From CAWGHZ01 sp963775315 (GTDB taxonomy: Bacteria > Pseudomonadota > Alphaproteobacteria > MPNO01 > DASWLB01), in assembly GCA_963775315.1 (NCBI GenBank), contig CAVZIN010000007.1, forward strand, positions 868,001-932,000: 64,000 nucleotides of DNA. The letters are read 5' to 3'. Within the stretch, counting starts at the first letter, position 1. Every line of letters starts with the position of its first letter. The notes under the pieces were generated by a model, which was given only the letters and a program-made list of their open reading frames with translations, had not been told where the DNA came from and did not search any database. The translations under genes were made by a program, and so were the position numbers. This document shows, one piece after another, positions 1-8,665 of the stretch.

Positions 1-2
1 AC

Positions 3-641
3 GTGTGGGTGCGCATCATACCGGCCCAGCGCGCCCTGGTCGCCGCGACCAAGGCGGGCACGCGGCCCGACCCGACGCTCGGGCTCCGGGCCAAGCAGCG
101 GTCGGTGCACAACAACTACATGACGCTGCCCGTCATCTTCGTGATGATGAGCTCCCACTACCCCGAGACGTACGGCAACAAGTACGGCTGGGCGATCCTG
201 ATCGGAATGTTCGTTGTGGGCGCGGTGGTCCGCCACTGGTTCAACCTGCGGAACGCGGGCCGCACCCATTGGTGGCCGGTACCGGTCTCGGTGGCCGGGG
301 TGCTGCTGATCATGTACCTGACCATGCCGGCGCGCCCGACGATGGAAGCGATGGCGGCGACCGCGGGTCCGGCGGGGCACGTGCCGTTCGGCGAGGTGCG
401 CGCAGTGTTCGAGCGGCGCTGCGTCGCCTGCCATTCGCGCCACCCGACCGACAGCGACTTCGTCGTGCCGCCCAAGAACATTGTCTTCGATTCCGCTGCG
501 CATATCCGTGGCCACGCCGAGGACATCATGCGGACGGTCGTCGTCGCGAAGATCATGCCGCTCGGCAACGTCACCGGCATGACGCCGGCGGAGCGCGCGC
601 TGCTCGGCCGATGGCTGGCCCAGGGCGCGCCGGTCAACTGA
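3..641 (+). CDS. puuD: Urate hydroxylase PuuD-like protein, C-terminal part (5' truncated by window edge)
   Basis: This is the end of a membrane-anchored purine-catabolism enzyme that oxidises urate and passes electrons to a fused cytochrome c. Three hydrophobic stretches (about residues 42-52, 62-80 and 92-108 of the visible part) precede a periplasmic cytochrome c domain with heme motif CVACH (C140, C143, H144) and a later Met-rich segment (KIMPLGN) that could give the axial ligand. The stretch KQRSVHNNY followed by LPVIFVMMSSHYP is typical of PuuD. The frame is open at the window edge, so the true start and the first membrane helices lie upstream. The gene converges on the M20 peptidase with only 7 bases between them. 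Confidence 0.8.
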   Translation: MWVRIIPAQRALVAATKAGTRPDPTLGLRAKQRSVHNNYMTLPVIFVMMSSHYPETYGNKYGWAILIGMFVVGAVVRHWFNLRNAGRTHWWPVPVSVAGVLLIMYLTMPARPTMEAMAATAGPAGHVPFGEVRAVFERRCVACHSRHPTDSDFVVPPKNIVFDSAAHIRGHAEDIMRTVVVAKIMPLGNVTGMTPAERALLGRWLAQGAPVN

Positions 642-648
642 GATGCGG

Positions 649-1893
649 TCAGGAGCCCCCGAGCAGGTCGACGAGGGCGCGGGCCACGATCTCGGTCGCG
701 GCCGCGAGGTCGGCGAGGCGCAAATTCTCGTCGGCGTTGTGTCCGTTGGCCTCGGCCAGGGTGCGGGGTCCGGCGCCATACAAAACCACGGGGATGCCGG
801 CGGCGGCATAGTGGCGCGCGTCAGTGTAGAGCGGCGAGCCGACGACCGGAACCGGATGGCCCAGGAGCGGTGCGGCGTGGCGGGCGAGCGCCTCGGCCAG
901 CCGCTCCCACCCCGGTCCCGGGGCGAGCGGCGCGGCGGCGAGTACGATTGCCGTCTCGACGGTGATGTCGGGATATTCGCTCGCAGCCTCGGCAACCAGC
1001 GCGCGCAGCTCGGCCTCGGCGTCGGATGGCGTCTCCTCGGGCACGATGCGCCGGTCGAGCCGGAAGCGCACCCGGTCGGGCACGACGTTGGCGGCGATGC
1101 CGCCGGAGATCGTCCCCACGTTCAATGTCGGCGCGGCGATCCCTGGGATGGCGGAGCATCGCTCCGCCAGCTTTGCGCGATGGGCGTAGAGGGCGGCGAG
1201 TACGCCGGTCGTGGCCTCCAGCGCATCGCGCCCGGCGGCGGGTTCCGCCGCGTGGGCCTGGCAGCCGGTGACCGTGACCTCGAGATGCAGGCAGCCATTG
1301 TGGGCGTTGACGATGGCGTGGCTGAACCCGGCGCAGATCGCGTAGTCGGGCCGTGCGAGTCCCTCGTCGAGCAGGAATTTCGGGCCGATCTGGCCCCCCG
1401 TCTCCTCGTCCCAGGTGAAGTGCAGCTCCACCGTGCCGCCGAGACGCGCGCCCCCTGCCGCGGCCTCGCGAAGCGCGAGCAGGGCGAAGGCGTAGGTCGC
1501 GAAGTCGGACTTGGAAACCGCGACGCCGCGCCCGTACATGCGCGCATCGCCGCCCACGCCGGCGATCTCCGCGCCGTAGGGGTCGTGGGTCCAGCCGAGC
1601 CCGGGCGGCACCACGTCGCCATGTGCGTTGAGGGCGAGGGTCGAGCCGTCGCCGAACCGGTGGCGAACGATCAGGTTGGTCGCGCTGATCATGCCGGCCC
1701 GGCGCGCGCGCGCCTCCGGCACGGGGTACGCCGCGACCGGGAGGCCCAGCCCTTCCAGAAGGGTGCGCGCGACGTGGGCATGCGGTGCGCAGTCGCCCGG
1801 TGGGTTGTCGGAAGGCGCCCTGACCAGCGCCGCCAGAAAGGCGAGCTGCCGGTCGCGCTGACGTTCGAGGTAACGGGAAATCGCGTCGGTCAT
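649..1893 (-). CDS. M20-family metallopeptidase / amidohydrolase (ArgE/DapE-like deacylase)
   Basis: The 414-residue protein has the M20 layout: a catalytic half with first metal His in LNAHGDVVPPG, the acid pair in TWDEETGG (catalytic Glu and ligand), a central lid domain, and the C-terminal ligand His in GHNADEN. Family members hydrolyse N-acyl or carbamoyl amino acids using two Zn or Co ions. The position normally holding the bridging Asp (GRG..DxKG) reads GRGVAVSKSD, so that Asp seems replaced or shifted, which may alter metal loading. Its 3' end abuts the puuD end (convergent), and its start faces the 2OG-oxygenase gene. A role in purine or ureide breakdown would be a guess from the PuuD neighbour. 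Confidence 0.8.
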   Translation of the reverse strand: MTDAISRYLERQRDRQLAFLAALVRAPSDNPPGDCAPHAHVARTLLEGLGLPVAAYPVPEARARRAGMISATNLIVRHRFGDGSTLALNAHGDVVPPGLGWTHDPYGAEIAGVGGDARMYGRGVAVSKSDFATYAFALLALREAAAGGARLGGTVELHFTWDEETGGQIGPKFLLDEGLARPDYAICAGFSHAIVNAHNGCLHLEVTVTGCQAHAAEPAAGRDALEATTGVLAALYAHRAKLAERCSAIPGIAAPTLNVGTISGGIAANVVPDRVRFRLDRRIVPEETPSDAEAELRALVAEAASEYPDITVETAIVLAAAPLAPGPGWERLAEALARHAAPLLGHPVPVVGSPLYTDARHYAAAGIPVVLYGAGPRTLAEANGHNADENLRLADLAAATEIVARALVDLLGGS

Positions 1894-1934
1894 CGGCGCG
1901 GCAGTCTATCCGAAGGAACGAGGTGAAACGAGCC

Positions 1935-2921
1935 ATGGCCACGCAAATCCGAACCACACAGACCGCGCACTTGCCGCTGATCGACATCGAGGGCCTCGTA
2001 AGCCCCGATCCCGCCCGCCGCCAGGCGGTCGGTGCCGCCATGCGCGCCGCCTGCATCGACAAGGGTTTCATGTACGTCACCGGCCATGGGGTGCCGGAGC
2101 GTCTGATGGACGAAACGTTCGCCCTGTCGCGGGACTTTTTCGCTCTGCCGCTTGGGACGAAGCAATCCTACGATGTGCGGAACGCCATCGCGCGCCGCGG
2201 CTATGCCGGCATCCGCACCCAGGCGTTCCAGCTGGGCCCCGCCGACCTCAAGGAAAGCTTCTTCTTCGGCGAGGAGCTGCCGCTCGACGAGCCGCGCGTG
2301 GTGCGCGGACTCTACGACCACGGCCCGAACCAGTGGCCGGCGGAGCTGCCGGCGTTCCAGCCGGTCATGTACGAATACTGGCGCCAGATGATGGCGCTGA
2401 GCGAGCGGCTGCTGGTCAGGCTTGCGCTGTCGCTCGGCCTCCCTGAGCCGTTCTTCGACGGATTCAAGCGCGCCGCGATGTGCCCGGTGCGCCTGCTGCA
2501 CTATCCGCCGCCTCAGGACGACAGCCCGCTTGGCGAGGTGAGCTTCGGTGCCCACACCGATTTCGGCGGCATGACCGTGCTTGCCCAGGACGCGGCCGGC
2601 GGGCTCCAGATCCAGGGCGAGGAGGGGGATTGGATCGACGCGACACCGGTGCCCGGCGCGTTCATCGTCAATCTCGGCGATTTCGTACAGCGTTGGACCA
2701 ATGACCTCTATCGCTCAACTCTGCACCGAGTGGTGTCGAACGGCGGCGCACGCTACTCCATCGCGGCGTTCTACGACGGCAATCCGGAATATCGCGTGGA
2801 GACGTTGCCGGGCTGCATCTCGCCGGGCGAGGCGGCGAAGTACCCGCCGACCACGATGATCGAGTATCTCGAGATGCGCGCAAGGAGGTCCCAGGTCGAT
2901 TACGGCGAGCAGGCGTTTTGA
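1935..2921 (+). CDS. 2-oxoglutarate/Fe(II)-dependent dioxygenase, isopenicillin N synthase family
   Basis: The 328-residue protein has the two-domain family layout: an N-terminal DIOX_N region (about residues 13-125, with the GFMYVTGHGV motif) and a C-terminal double-stranded beta helix. The iron triad is visible as H207 and D209 in GAHTDFGG and H264 in STLHRVV, and R-x-S (RYS) for 2-oxoglutarate follows. The ATG at 1935 is chosen because AAGGAACGAGG lies upstream; a GTG in the same frame at 1923 is possible. The stop overlaps the next gene's TTG start, so it is probably translationally coupled to the TPP-enzyme pair. Substrate unknown. Confidence 0.87.
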   Translation: MATQIRTTQTAHLPLIDIEGLVSPDPARRQAVGAAMRAACIDKGFMYVTGHGVPERLMDETFALSRDFFALPLGTKQSYDVRNAIARRGYAGIRTQAFQLGPADLKESFFFGEELPLDEPRVVRGLYDHGPNQWPAELPAFQPVMYEYWRQMMALSERLLVRLALSLGLPEPFFDGFKRAAMCPVRLLHYPPPQDDSPLGEVSFGAHTDFGGMTVLAQDAAGGLQIQGEEGDWIDATPVPGAFIVNLGDFVQRWTNDLYRSTLHRVVSNGGARYSIAAFYDGNPEYRVETLPGCISPGEAAKYPPTTMIEYLEMRARRSQVDYGEQAF

Positions 2922-3436
2922 GCGCAGCACCGCCGGACATCAATGCGGAACTGCACGCCCAGCTGCATGCCTGCGGAGTGACGGTCGCCGCGTCGCTGCC
3001 GGACGACTGGATCGCGCCGCTGATCGGGCGGATCGCCTCTGATCCCGGGATGCGGCACGTTCCGGTGGCGCGCGAGGCCGAGGCGGTGGCGATCTGCAGC
3101 GGCGCGTTCTTCGGCGGTGTGCGTTCCGCCGCGCTGATGGGCGCGACCGGCCTGCTCACCTGCACGGGCGAACTCGCGACGCTCAACCTGCGGCACGCGA
3201 TTCCGGTGTTTCTGATCGTGAGCGCACGCGGTTCGATCGACGACCACCGGATCTACCAGGAGGTGCAGGGTCGCCGTACGCGGCCGCTGCTCGACATGTA
3301 CGACTTCCCCTATCACGTGATCGAAAGTGCGGACCGGATCGGCGACATACCCGACTGCTACGAGACCTGCCGCCTCCAGAAGCGGCCCTTCGTGCTGTTC
3401 CTCGCGCGCCACCTGATGAAGGGGGACGTACGATGA
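2918..3436 (+). CDS. TPP-dependent decarboxylase, PYR-domain subunit (sulfopyruvate decarboxylase alpha-like)
   Basis: The 172-residue protein equals the N-terminal pyrimidine-binding (PYR) domain of TPP enzymes. The REAEAVAIC stretch contains the conserved Glu that activates TPP, followed by a glycine-rich GATGLLTC turn and a hydrophobic core strand (HAIPVFLIVSA). With the next gene it forms a split enzyme like ComD/ComE (sulfopyruvate decarboxylase) or phosphonopyruvate decarboxylase, which decarboxylate C3 2-oxo acids bearing a sulfonate or phosphonate. The start is a TTG overlapping the previous stop; no in-frame ATG occurs before about residue 55. Its stop overlaps the ATG of the second subunit, which fits 1:1 synthesis. 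Confidence 0.8.
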   Translation: MSAAPPDINAELHAQLHACGVTVAASLPDDWIAPLIGRIASDPGMRHVPVAREAEAVAICSGAFFGGVRSAALMGATGLLTCTGELATLNLRHAIPVFLIVSARGSIDDHRIYQEVQGRRTRPLLDMYDFPYHVIESADRIGDIPDCYETCRLQKRPFVLFLARHLMKGDVR

Positions 3437-4035
3437 ATGCGCGCGAGGCTATCGAGGTTCTGGCGGCCCACCGCGGCGACGCCGTTGCCGTCTGCGCGCT
3501 CGGCATGGCGGCGAACGAATGGTGGGCGGTGACCGAGGGCGAGGATTCGTTCTACATGCATGGCGCCATGGGCTTCGCGGCGAGCTTCGCGCTCGGCCTC
3601 GCCCTTTCCCTGCCGCAGGCGACCGTCTGGCTGTTGAACGCGGACGGGTCTCTCTGCATGAATCTCGGCTGCCTTCTCACCGAAGCAGGACAGGCCGCGC
3701 CCAACCTCAAGCATTTCGTCATCGACAACGGCGTCTACCAGACGGTCGGCGCCGTTCCGATGGTCAATCGAGGTCGCACGGACTATGCCGCCATCGCCCG
3801 CGGCGCCGGCTTTCCGCGCGCCCGCACCATCGAGGATATCGACACGCTTACTCGCGCGATGCCGGAGATCGCAACCGAGCGAGGCCCGACCTTCACCGCC
3901 GTCCGAGTCCCGCCCGAGACCGGCTTCCTGCGCACGCCGCCGATGACCTACGAAGGTCCGGAGATGAAGTACCGCTTCGGCCGTGCTCTTGAACGCAAAT
4001 TCGGCATCGACGTATTCGGGCCGCAGGGCTACTGA
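3433..4035 (+). CDS. TPP-dependent decarboxylase, PP-domain subunit (sulfopyruvate decarboxylase beta-like)
   Basis: The 200-residue protein is the TPP diphosphate-binding (PP) half. It has the Mg/TPP signature NADGSLCMNLG (about residues 68-78; usually GDGS) followed about 20 residues on by IDNGVYQTVG, matching the GDG-x(n)-NN motif. It overlaps the PYR subunit gene by 4 bases (ATGA). The pair would form one active site at the subunit interface. The ABC binding protein about 150 bp downstream may deliver the substrate; this is inference only. Sulfopyruvate, phosphonopyruvate and other 2-oxo acids cannot be told apart from sequence alone. Confidence 0.82.
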   Translation: MNAREAIEVLAAHRGDAVAVCALGMAANEWWAVTEGEDSFYMHGAMGFAASFALGLALSLPQATVWLLNADGSLCMNLGCLLTEAGQAAPNLKHFVIDNGVYQTVGAVPMVNRGRTDYAAIARGAGFPRARTIEDIDTLTRAMPEIATERGPTFTAVRVPPETGFLRTPPMTYEGPEMKYRFGRALERKFGIDVFGPQGY

Positions 4036-4187
4036 TCGCTGCCGTTTTCGTGAGCGTTTGACCATCGATTGACCGGCACGCGCACCGCACCGGTCGCCGT
4101 CCCGCCCGTTCTCGCGCCAATCCTGCGCTGGCATGAATCTTGCATTGCAAGCTGCAAGACCCAACGGGTGGGAATTGGAGACAGACC

Positions 4188-5219
4188 ATGCTCGAGATGC
4201 TCAGGATCGGACGCCGCAGGTCGGCGCTCATGGCAGCGGCCGCCTTTGCCGCCGGAGTCCTCGTCGCGCACGAGGCGTCCGCCGACACGAAGGTGAGCTT
4301 CCTTACCTCGTGGAAGGCGCAGGCCGAGCATGGCGGCTACTATCAGGCGCTGGCGCTCGGATATTTCAAAAAGCATGGGCTCGACGTCAAGATCCGCGAA
4401 GGCGGGCCGCAGCTCAACGGCACCCAGATGCTGGCCGGCGGCGCGGTCGATTTCGCCATGCTGTCGAACAACGATGACATCCTCCAGGCGGTCATCCATG
4501 GCGCGCATATGAAGGCGGTCATGGCCGGGTTCCAGAAGTCGCCGCAGATCCTGATGACCCACGAGGGCAACGGCATCGAAAAGCTGGAGGACATGAAGGG
4601 CAAGCCGATCCTTCTGGCGGCCGGCTCGGTCAACACCATGTTCGCCTGGCTCAAGGCCAAGTACGGCTTCATGGATTCGCAGATCCGCAAGTACACCTTC
4701 AACATGGCGCCGTTCCTCGCCGACAAGAATTCGATCCAGCAAGGGTACCTGTCGAGCGAGCCGTTTATCGTGAAGAAGGAGGGCGGAATTACTCCCAAGG
4801 TCTTCCTGCTCGCCGACCATGGCTACAACACCTACGCCTCGATCACCGCGACCTCTGACAAGATGATCGAGGAGCATCCCGAGGTGGTGCAGGCCTTCGT
4901 CGACGCCTCGATCGAGGGGCTCTACAGCTATCTCTATGGCGATCCGTCTCCGGCGAACGCGCTGATCAAGAAGGACAACCCGGAGATGACCGACGATACG
5001 ATCGCGTTCGGCATGGCAAAGCTCAAGGAGGCCGGTATCATCGACTCGGGCGACGCGCTGACGATGGGCATCGGCGCGATGACCGACGCGCGCTGGAAGA
5101 GCCAGTTCGCGTCTGCCGCTTCGGTCGGCGTCTATCCGAAGGATTTCGACTACAAGAAAGCCTACACGCTGCAGTTCGTCGACAAGGGCCACGGTCTCGC
5201 GATGAAGCCGAAGATGTAG
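4188..5219 (+). CDS. ABC transporter substrate-binding protein, NMT1/THI5-SsuA type
   Basis: The 343-residue periplasmic binding protein starts at ATG 4188, seven bases after TTGGAG, and begins with an Arg-rich n-region, a hydrophobic core and a cleavage-like AHEASAD site. The mature part has the type 2 periplasmic-binding fold typical of nitrate, sulfonate and pyrimidine-precursor receptors: GYYQALALGYFKKHGLDV near the N terminus, then GGAVDFAML and KGKPILLAAGS. The ATPase and permease genes are not adjacent, so it is an orphan receptor here, possibly sharing the importer encoded at 10770-14211. The in-frame TTG at 4140 lacks a good ribosome site. Confidence 0.85.
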   Translation: MLEMLRIGRRRSALMAAAAFAAGVLVAHEASADTKVSFLTSWKAQAEHGGYYQALALGYFKKHGLDVKIREGGPQLNGTQMLAGGAVDFAMLSNNDDILQAVIHGAHMKAVMAGFQKSPQILMTHEGNGIEKLEDMKGKPILLAAGSVNTMFAWLKAKYGFMDSQIRKYTFNMAPFLADKNSIQQGYLSSEPFIVKKEGGITPKVFLLADHGYNTYASITATSDKMIEEHPEVVQAFVDASIEGLYSYLYGDPSPANALIKKDNPEMTDDTIAFGMAKLKEAGIIDSGDALTMGIGAMTDARWKSQFASAASVGVYPKDFDYKKAYTLQFVDKGHGLAMKPKM

Positions 5220-5241
5220 TCTTCCGAGGGCACGTCGGCGC

Positions 5242-6630
5242 TCAGTTCGGGGCGCGCTCGGTGAAGGTCGCCGCCGGGCGCGCCTCGCTTGAGTCAGGCC
5301 ACGGAATCGCGGCGCGACCCGGCCGCCCGTCGCGGACGAACGAAATCCATGCGCCCTGCATGTCGCGGGCGAGCCGCTCCATCGCGCCCGCGTCGGCGCC
5401 CGCGAGCATCGTCGCGTCCTGCCAGGCCGACAGGGCGCCGAACACGAAGGGCTGCTCGATGCAGTGGCAGGCGCCGAGCGGCGATCCTGGCGGTGCCCAG
5501 TCGAACTCGAAGGTGAAGGCGCGCCCGCTGGCCGCCGCGACCGCGTTCGCGAAATCGACAGAGGGCGCGCGGAACACCTGCTCGGTCACGAGCGCACTCA
5601 GCCGCAGGACGGGATCGGCGCCGGGCCCCTGCACGCTGCCGGGCGCGATGCGATCGATCGCGGTCCGCGCGGCCGCGGAGTCGAGCCTCGGCAGGCCGGG
5701 GGCGCAGAAGAAAGCGTGCGCCTCGTCCTTTGTCGTACCGATCAGGATATCGATCCCGCCTTCGACGGCGCCGGCGACAGCGGCCGCGACGAAGCGCGCC
5801 TCCTCGGACAAGGCGTCGATCGTGGGCATGTAGAGGGGCGTGATCATGCCGGGAACGTGACCGGCACGCGCGACGGCGTCCGACGCCGCGAGCAGCGATT
5901 CCGGCGGGCCGTCGAGCTTTCCGCCGGCTGCCACGACCCGCGCCAAAACCTCCGCGGCGTGCCGGTCGGAAGAGGGGGCGAGCCCGGCCGGCGGGCTTTC
6001 CAGGATCGCGCGGCGGAACAGCCCGCGACCTTCGGGAAGCGCCAGCATGCAAAGAATGGCGTGGGCGCCGGCCGATTGGCCGGCGACGGAGATGTGGTCG
6101 GGATCGCCGCCGAACGCGGCGATCTCGCGCGCTACCCAGCGGAGCGCCGCCATCATGTCGTCGAGCCCCTGGCGTCCGCCGCCAGAGCCGGCCGCGAGAA
6201 AGCCCAGCGCGCCGAGCCGGTAGTTGACCGTGACCACGACCATCTTGCCGCGCACGGCGAGGCTTGTTCCGTCGAACCAGTCGAGCGAGCCGGCGCAGGC
6301 CTGGTAGGCCCCGCCGTGCAGGAACACGAGCACGGGGAGGGCGCCGCCCGAGACTTCCGGGACGGTCAGGGTCAGGGTCAGGCAGTCCTCGCCCTGCGGG
6401 CGCGAGAAGTCCCCAATCGCCGCCGCCAGGCGCGACGGGCGCTGCGGCGGGATCGGCCCGTGAACCGTGGCGTCGCGCACCCCCACCCAAGGCAACGGAG
6501 CGCGAGGCGGCGCGAAGCGCAGCGCGCCGGTCGGTGGCGCCGCGTAGGGCACGTTGCGGTACTGCACAGCCCCGCCCGCGCGGAGGCCCCGCAACACGCC
6601 GCACGAGGTCCGGATCTCGATCTCTGCCAT
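5242..6630 (-). CDS. Carboxylesterase, type B alpha/beta hydrolase
   Basis: The 462-residue serine esterase has the nucleophile elbow GQSAGA (the family usually has GESAG), oxyanion-hole HGGAY, acidic triad member in TKDEAHAFF and catalytic His in GACHCIEQPFVFG. The start is ATG 6630, preceded on the minus strand by AGGAGG; the frame stays open far upstream but that part overlaps the OYE gene and codes nothing recognisable. It begins one base after the OYE gene stops, so the two are co-transcribed. The absence of a signal peptide suggests a cytoplasmic enzyme hydrolysing an ester substrate or intermediate. Confidence 0.87.
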   Translation of the reverse strand: MAEIEIRTSCGVLRGLRAGGAVQYRNVPYAAPPTGALRFAPPRAPLPWVGVRDATVHGPIPPQRPSRLAAAIGDFSRPQGEDCLTLTLTVPEVSGGALPVLVFLHGGAYQACAGSLDWFDGTSLAVRGKMVVVTVNYRLGALGFLAAGSGGGRQGLDDMMAALRWVAREIAAFGGDPDHISVAGQSAGAHAILCMLALPEGRGLFRRAILESPPAGLAPSSDRHAAEVLARVVAAGGKLDGPPESLLAASDAVARAGHVPGMITPLYMPTIDALSEEARFVAAAVAGAVEGGIDILIGTTKDEAHAFFCAPGLPRLDSAAARTAIDRIAPGSVQGPGADPVLRLSALVTEQVFRAPSVDFANAVAAASGRAFTFEFDWAPPGSPLGACHCIEQPFVFGALSAWQDATMLAGADAGAMERLARDMQGAWISFVRDGRPGRAAIPWPDSSEARPAATFTERAPN

Positions 6631-6631
6631 C

Positions 6632-8041
6632 TCAGTCCTCCTCGCTCCAGCCTGGTGCGACCAGCCGGCGCTTGCCGTCCGGCGTGGTGGCAATGCCGGG
6701 GCGGTCGAGCCCCTCCTTGTCCCAGAGCTGGCAGGTGACCGGCTTGTGCTTCTGGTCCAGCCCTTCGCAGTAGTTCGTATATTCGCAGAGCCGTACCTGG
6801 TCGCCCTTGCCGAGCGCGATCTTGCGGAACCAGTCGGGATCGGCGAGCGACTGGCGGGCCGCGCCGACGATGTCGCACGCGCCCTCGGCGAGAAGCTTCT
6901 CCGCCATTTCGAAATTGTGGATGCCGCCGGTGCAGACGACGGGCGTGGCGTGGCCGGCGTCGCGGACGGCGCGGCGGACGGCGGCAGTGGCGGCGACATT
7001 GCGCCCGAACGGGCCGCGCGCATCGGAGATGAATTGCGGCATGCACTCGTAGCCGCTGGGGCCGGTATAGGGGTAGGCGGCCCAGCCGACCGCCGGCTGC
7101 TTCGCGTCGTCGAACTTGCCGCCGCGGGATGTGGAGAGGAAGTCCATCCCGGCCGCGGCGAAGGCGACGCCGAACCACGTGGCGTCCGCGACGTCGCTGC
7201 CGTCCGGGATGCACTCGTCGGCGAGGAAGCGGCAGCCGACCGCGAAGCCCGCCCCGACCGCCGCACGCACCGCGGCATAGGCCTCGAGCGGCAGTCGGAC
7301 GCGGTTCTCGCGCGCTCCGCCATAGCCGTCCGTCCGCGTGTTGGTGCGCGAGAGGAACGACGCCATCGTATAGGCGTGGGCGTAGTGCAACTCCGCCCCG
7401 TCGAAGCCGGCGGCTTCAGCCCGGCGCGCCGCCGCAGCGAAGAGCGGCGGCAGGGTCCGCGGCAGGTCGAGCACGTGGAGAAGCTCGGTGTCGGTCACCC
7501 GCTCGCGCGCGCCATATTCGAGTGCCTCTCGCTCGGCGGGGGAGAGGATTGCGGCGCGCGCGTCTGGTGCAAGCGAGAGGAGTTTCGCCCGCACCTCGTC
7601 CTCCTGCGCGCCGGGAAGGGCGAGGGCCAGCCGGTGGGCGTCGGTGATGGCGAGGAAACGCTCGAAGAATTTCTGCGGATCGGGACGGCGGCGGATCGCC
7701 AGGAAGTCGATGAGCTGGATGAACAGGCGCGTGTGCCCGCCGCTTGCCCGGCGCACCGTCTCGACCAACTTCGCAAGGCCGGGGATGTAGCGGTCGTGCC
7801 CGATGCGGAGCAGCGGCCCGCTCGGCACGTCGCGGATGCCGGTTGCCTCGACGACGATCGCGCCGGGCCGGCCCGCCGCGAAGCGTTCGTACCAGCCGAT
7901 CACCTCGTCGGTGACGAACCCGTCCTCCGTGGCCCGCCAGGGCACCATCGCCGGAACCCAGCTACGGGATTCCAGCGTGACGGGCCCGAGCGTGACGGGG
8001 GAGAAGAGCAGGGCGCGCGCTGCCTCCTCGCGCGTGGGCAC
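6632..8041 (-). CDS. Old Yellow Enzyme-family NADH:flavin oxidoreductase
   Basis: This 469-residue FMN TIM-barrel protein has the OYE signature HYAHAYTMASFLSRTNTRTD followed by GYGGARENRVR, plus the C-terminal phosphate-binding VVCTGGIHN and a Cys-containing tail (CEYTNYCEG, CQLW). Family members reduce activated C=C bonds or de-aromatised rings with NAD(P)H. It is divergent from the MarR/CoA-ligase operon, with the 8118-8135 palindrome between them, and heads a two-gene unit with the esterase. A CoA ligase, RidA and OYE-type protein together recall the 2-aminobenzoyl-CoA route of Azoarcus, where an OYE-like domain reduces the ring; this parallel is inference. Confidence 0.85.
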   Translation of the reverse strand: MPTREEAARALLFSPVTLGPVTLESRSWVPAMVPWRATEDGFVTDEVIGWYERFAAGRPGAIVVEATGIRDVPSGPLLRIGHDRYIPGLAKLVETVRRASGGHTRLFIQLIDFLAIRRRPDPQKFFERFLAITDAHRLALALPGAQEDEVRAKLLSLAPDARAAILSPAEREALEYGARERVTDTELLHVLDLPRTLPPLFAAAARRAEAAGFDGAELHYAHAYTMASFLSRTNTRTDGYGGARENRVRLPLEAYAAVRAAVGAGFAVGCRFLADECIPDGSDVADATWFGVAFAAAGMDFLSTSRGGKFDDAKQPAVGWAAYPYTGPSGYECMPQFISDARGPFGRNVAATAAVRRAVRDAGHATPVVCTGGIHNFEMAEKLLAEGACDIVGAARQSLADPDWFRKIALGKGDQVRLCEYTNYCEGLDQKHKPVTCQLWDKEGLDRPGIATTPDGKRRLVAPGWSEED

Positions 8042-8117
8042 GTGTCCCAGCGCCGCCCGGTACCGAGTTCCGTTCCTGCGGCCGCCACATGGATCGATTT
8101 TTCGCTAGCGCGACGAT

Positions 8118-8135
8118 TACTTCAAGCTTAAAGTA
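8118..8135. promoter_or_regulatory. MarR-type operator palindrome in the divergent OYE / marR promoter region
   Basis: TACTTCAAGCTTAAAGTA is an 18-bp inverted repeat with a single mismatched pair, centred on AAGCTT. It lies in a short A+T-richer island 27 bases before the MarR start and about 80 bases from the OYE start. Its length and dyad symmetry suit a MarR dimer, so autoregulation and control of both divergent units are likely. Confidence 0.7.
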
Positions 8136-8161
8136 TAGCCCTCTGTGCGAAAGGTCGAGCC

Positions 8162-8665
8162 ATGGAGGGAGCGCCTCTTCCGCTGGATGCGGAGACCAAG
8201 GCCGCCGAGCGGCCGGGCGACCACAAGGACGAGCTGCGGCTTTGGCTGCGGCTGTTTTCCTGCACAACAATGGTCGAGCGCGAAATCCGGCGCCGCCTGC
8301 GCGAGCGCTTCCGTACGACCCTGCCGCGCTTTGACCTGATGGCGCAGCTCGACAAGGTTCCCGACGGGATGAAGCTCGGCGAGCTGTCGCAACGGCTGAT
8401 GGTGTCGAACGGCAACATCACTGGGCTTGTCGACCGGCTGGTGGCGCAGGGGCTGCTCGACTGCCGCCCGGCGCCGAACGACCGACGCACCCAGATCGTC
8501 CGGCTGACCGCCGACGGGCGCCGCCGCTTCCGCGCCATGGCGGACGCGCACGAGGGATGGATCGCGGAGATCTTCGCGGGGCTTGCGCCCTCCGACATCG
8601 AGGGTCTGATGCACCTCACTGCGCGGGTGAAGCAGTCGGCCTACCTGGCGGTCCAGCCGCGATGA
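8162..8665 (+). CDS. MarR-family transcriptional regulator
   Basis: The 167-residue protein has the MarR winged-helix layout: an N-terminal dimerisation helix, then a winged helix at about residues 58-115 with MKLGELSQRLMVSNGNITGL as the helix-turn-helix and the wing motif PNDRRTQIVRLT. Its gene heads the operon that continues with the CoA ligase (ATGA overlap). It probably represses this operon and the divergent OYE/esterase genes through the palindrome at 8118-8135, with release by an aromatic acid or its CoA thioester. The ligand is inferred from family habits only. Confidence 0.88.
   Translation: MEGAPLPLDAETKAAERPGDHKDELRLWLRLFSCTTMVEREIRRRLRERFRTTLPRFDLMAQLDKVPDGMKLGELSQRLMVSNGNITGLVDRLVAQGLLDCRPAPNDRRTQIVRLTADGRRRFRAMADAHEGWIAEIFAGLAPSDIEGLMHLTARVKQSAYLAVQPR

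Noticed and set aside
821..2080. Long minus-strand frame of 419 residues
   Set aside because: Arg/Gly/Pro-rich, overlaps the M20 gene in another frame; typical of high-G+C shadow frames.
5242..7323. A 693-residue reading of the carboxylesterase frame
   Set aside because: The N-terminal 230 residues are Arg/Pro/Ser-rich shadow of the OYE gene; a strong ribosome site marks the true start at 6630.
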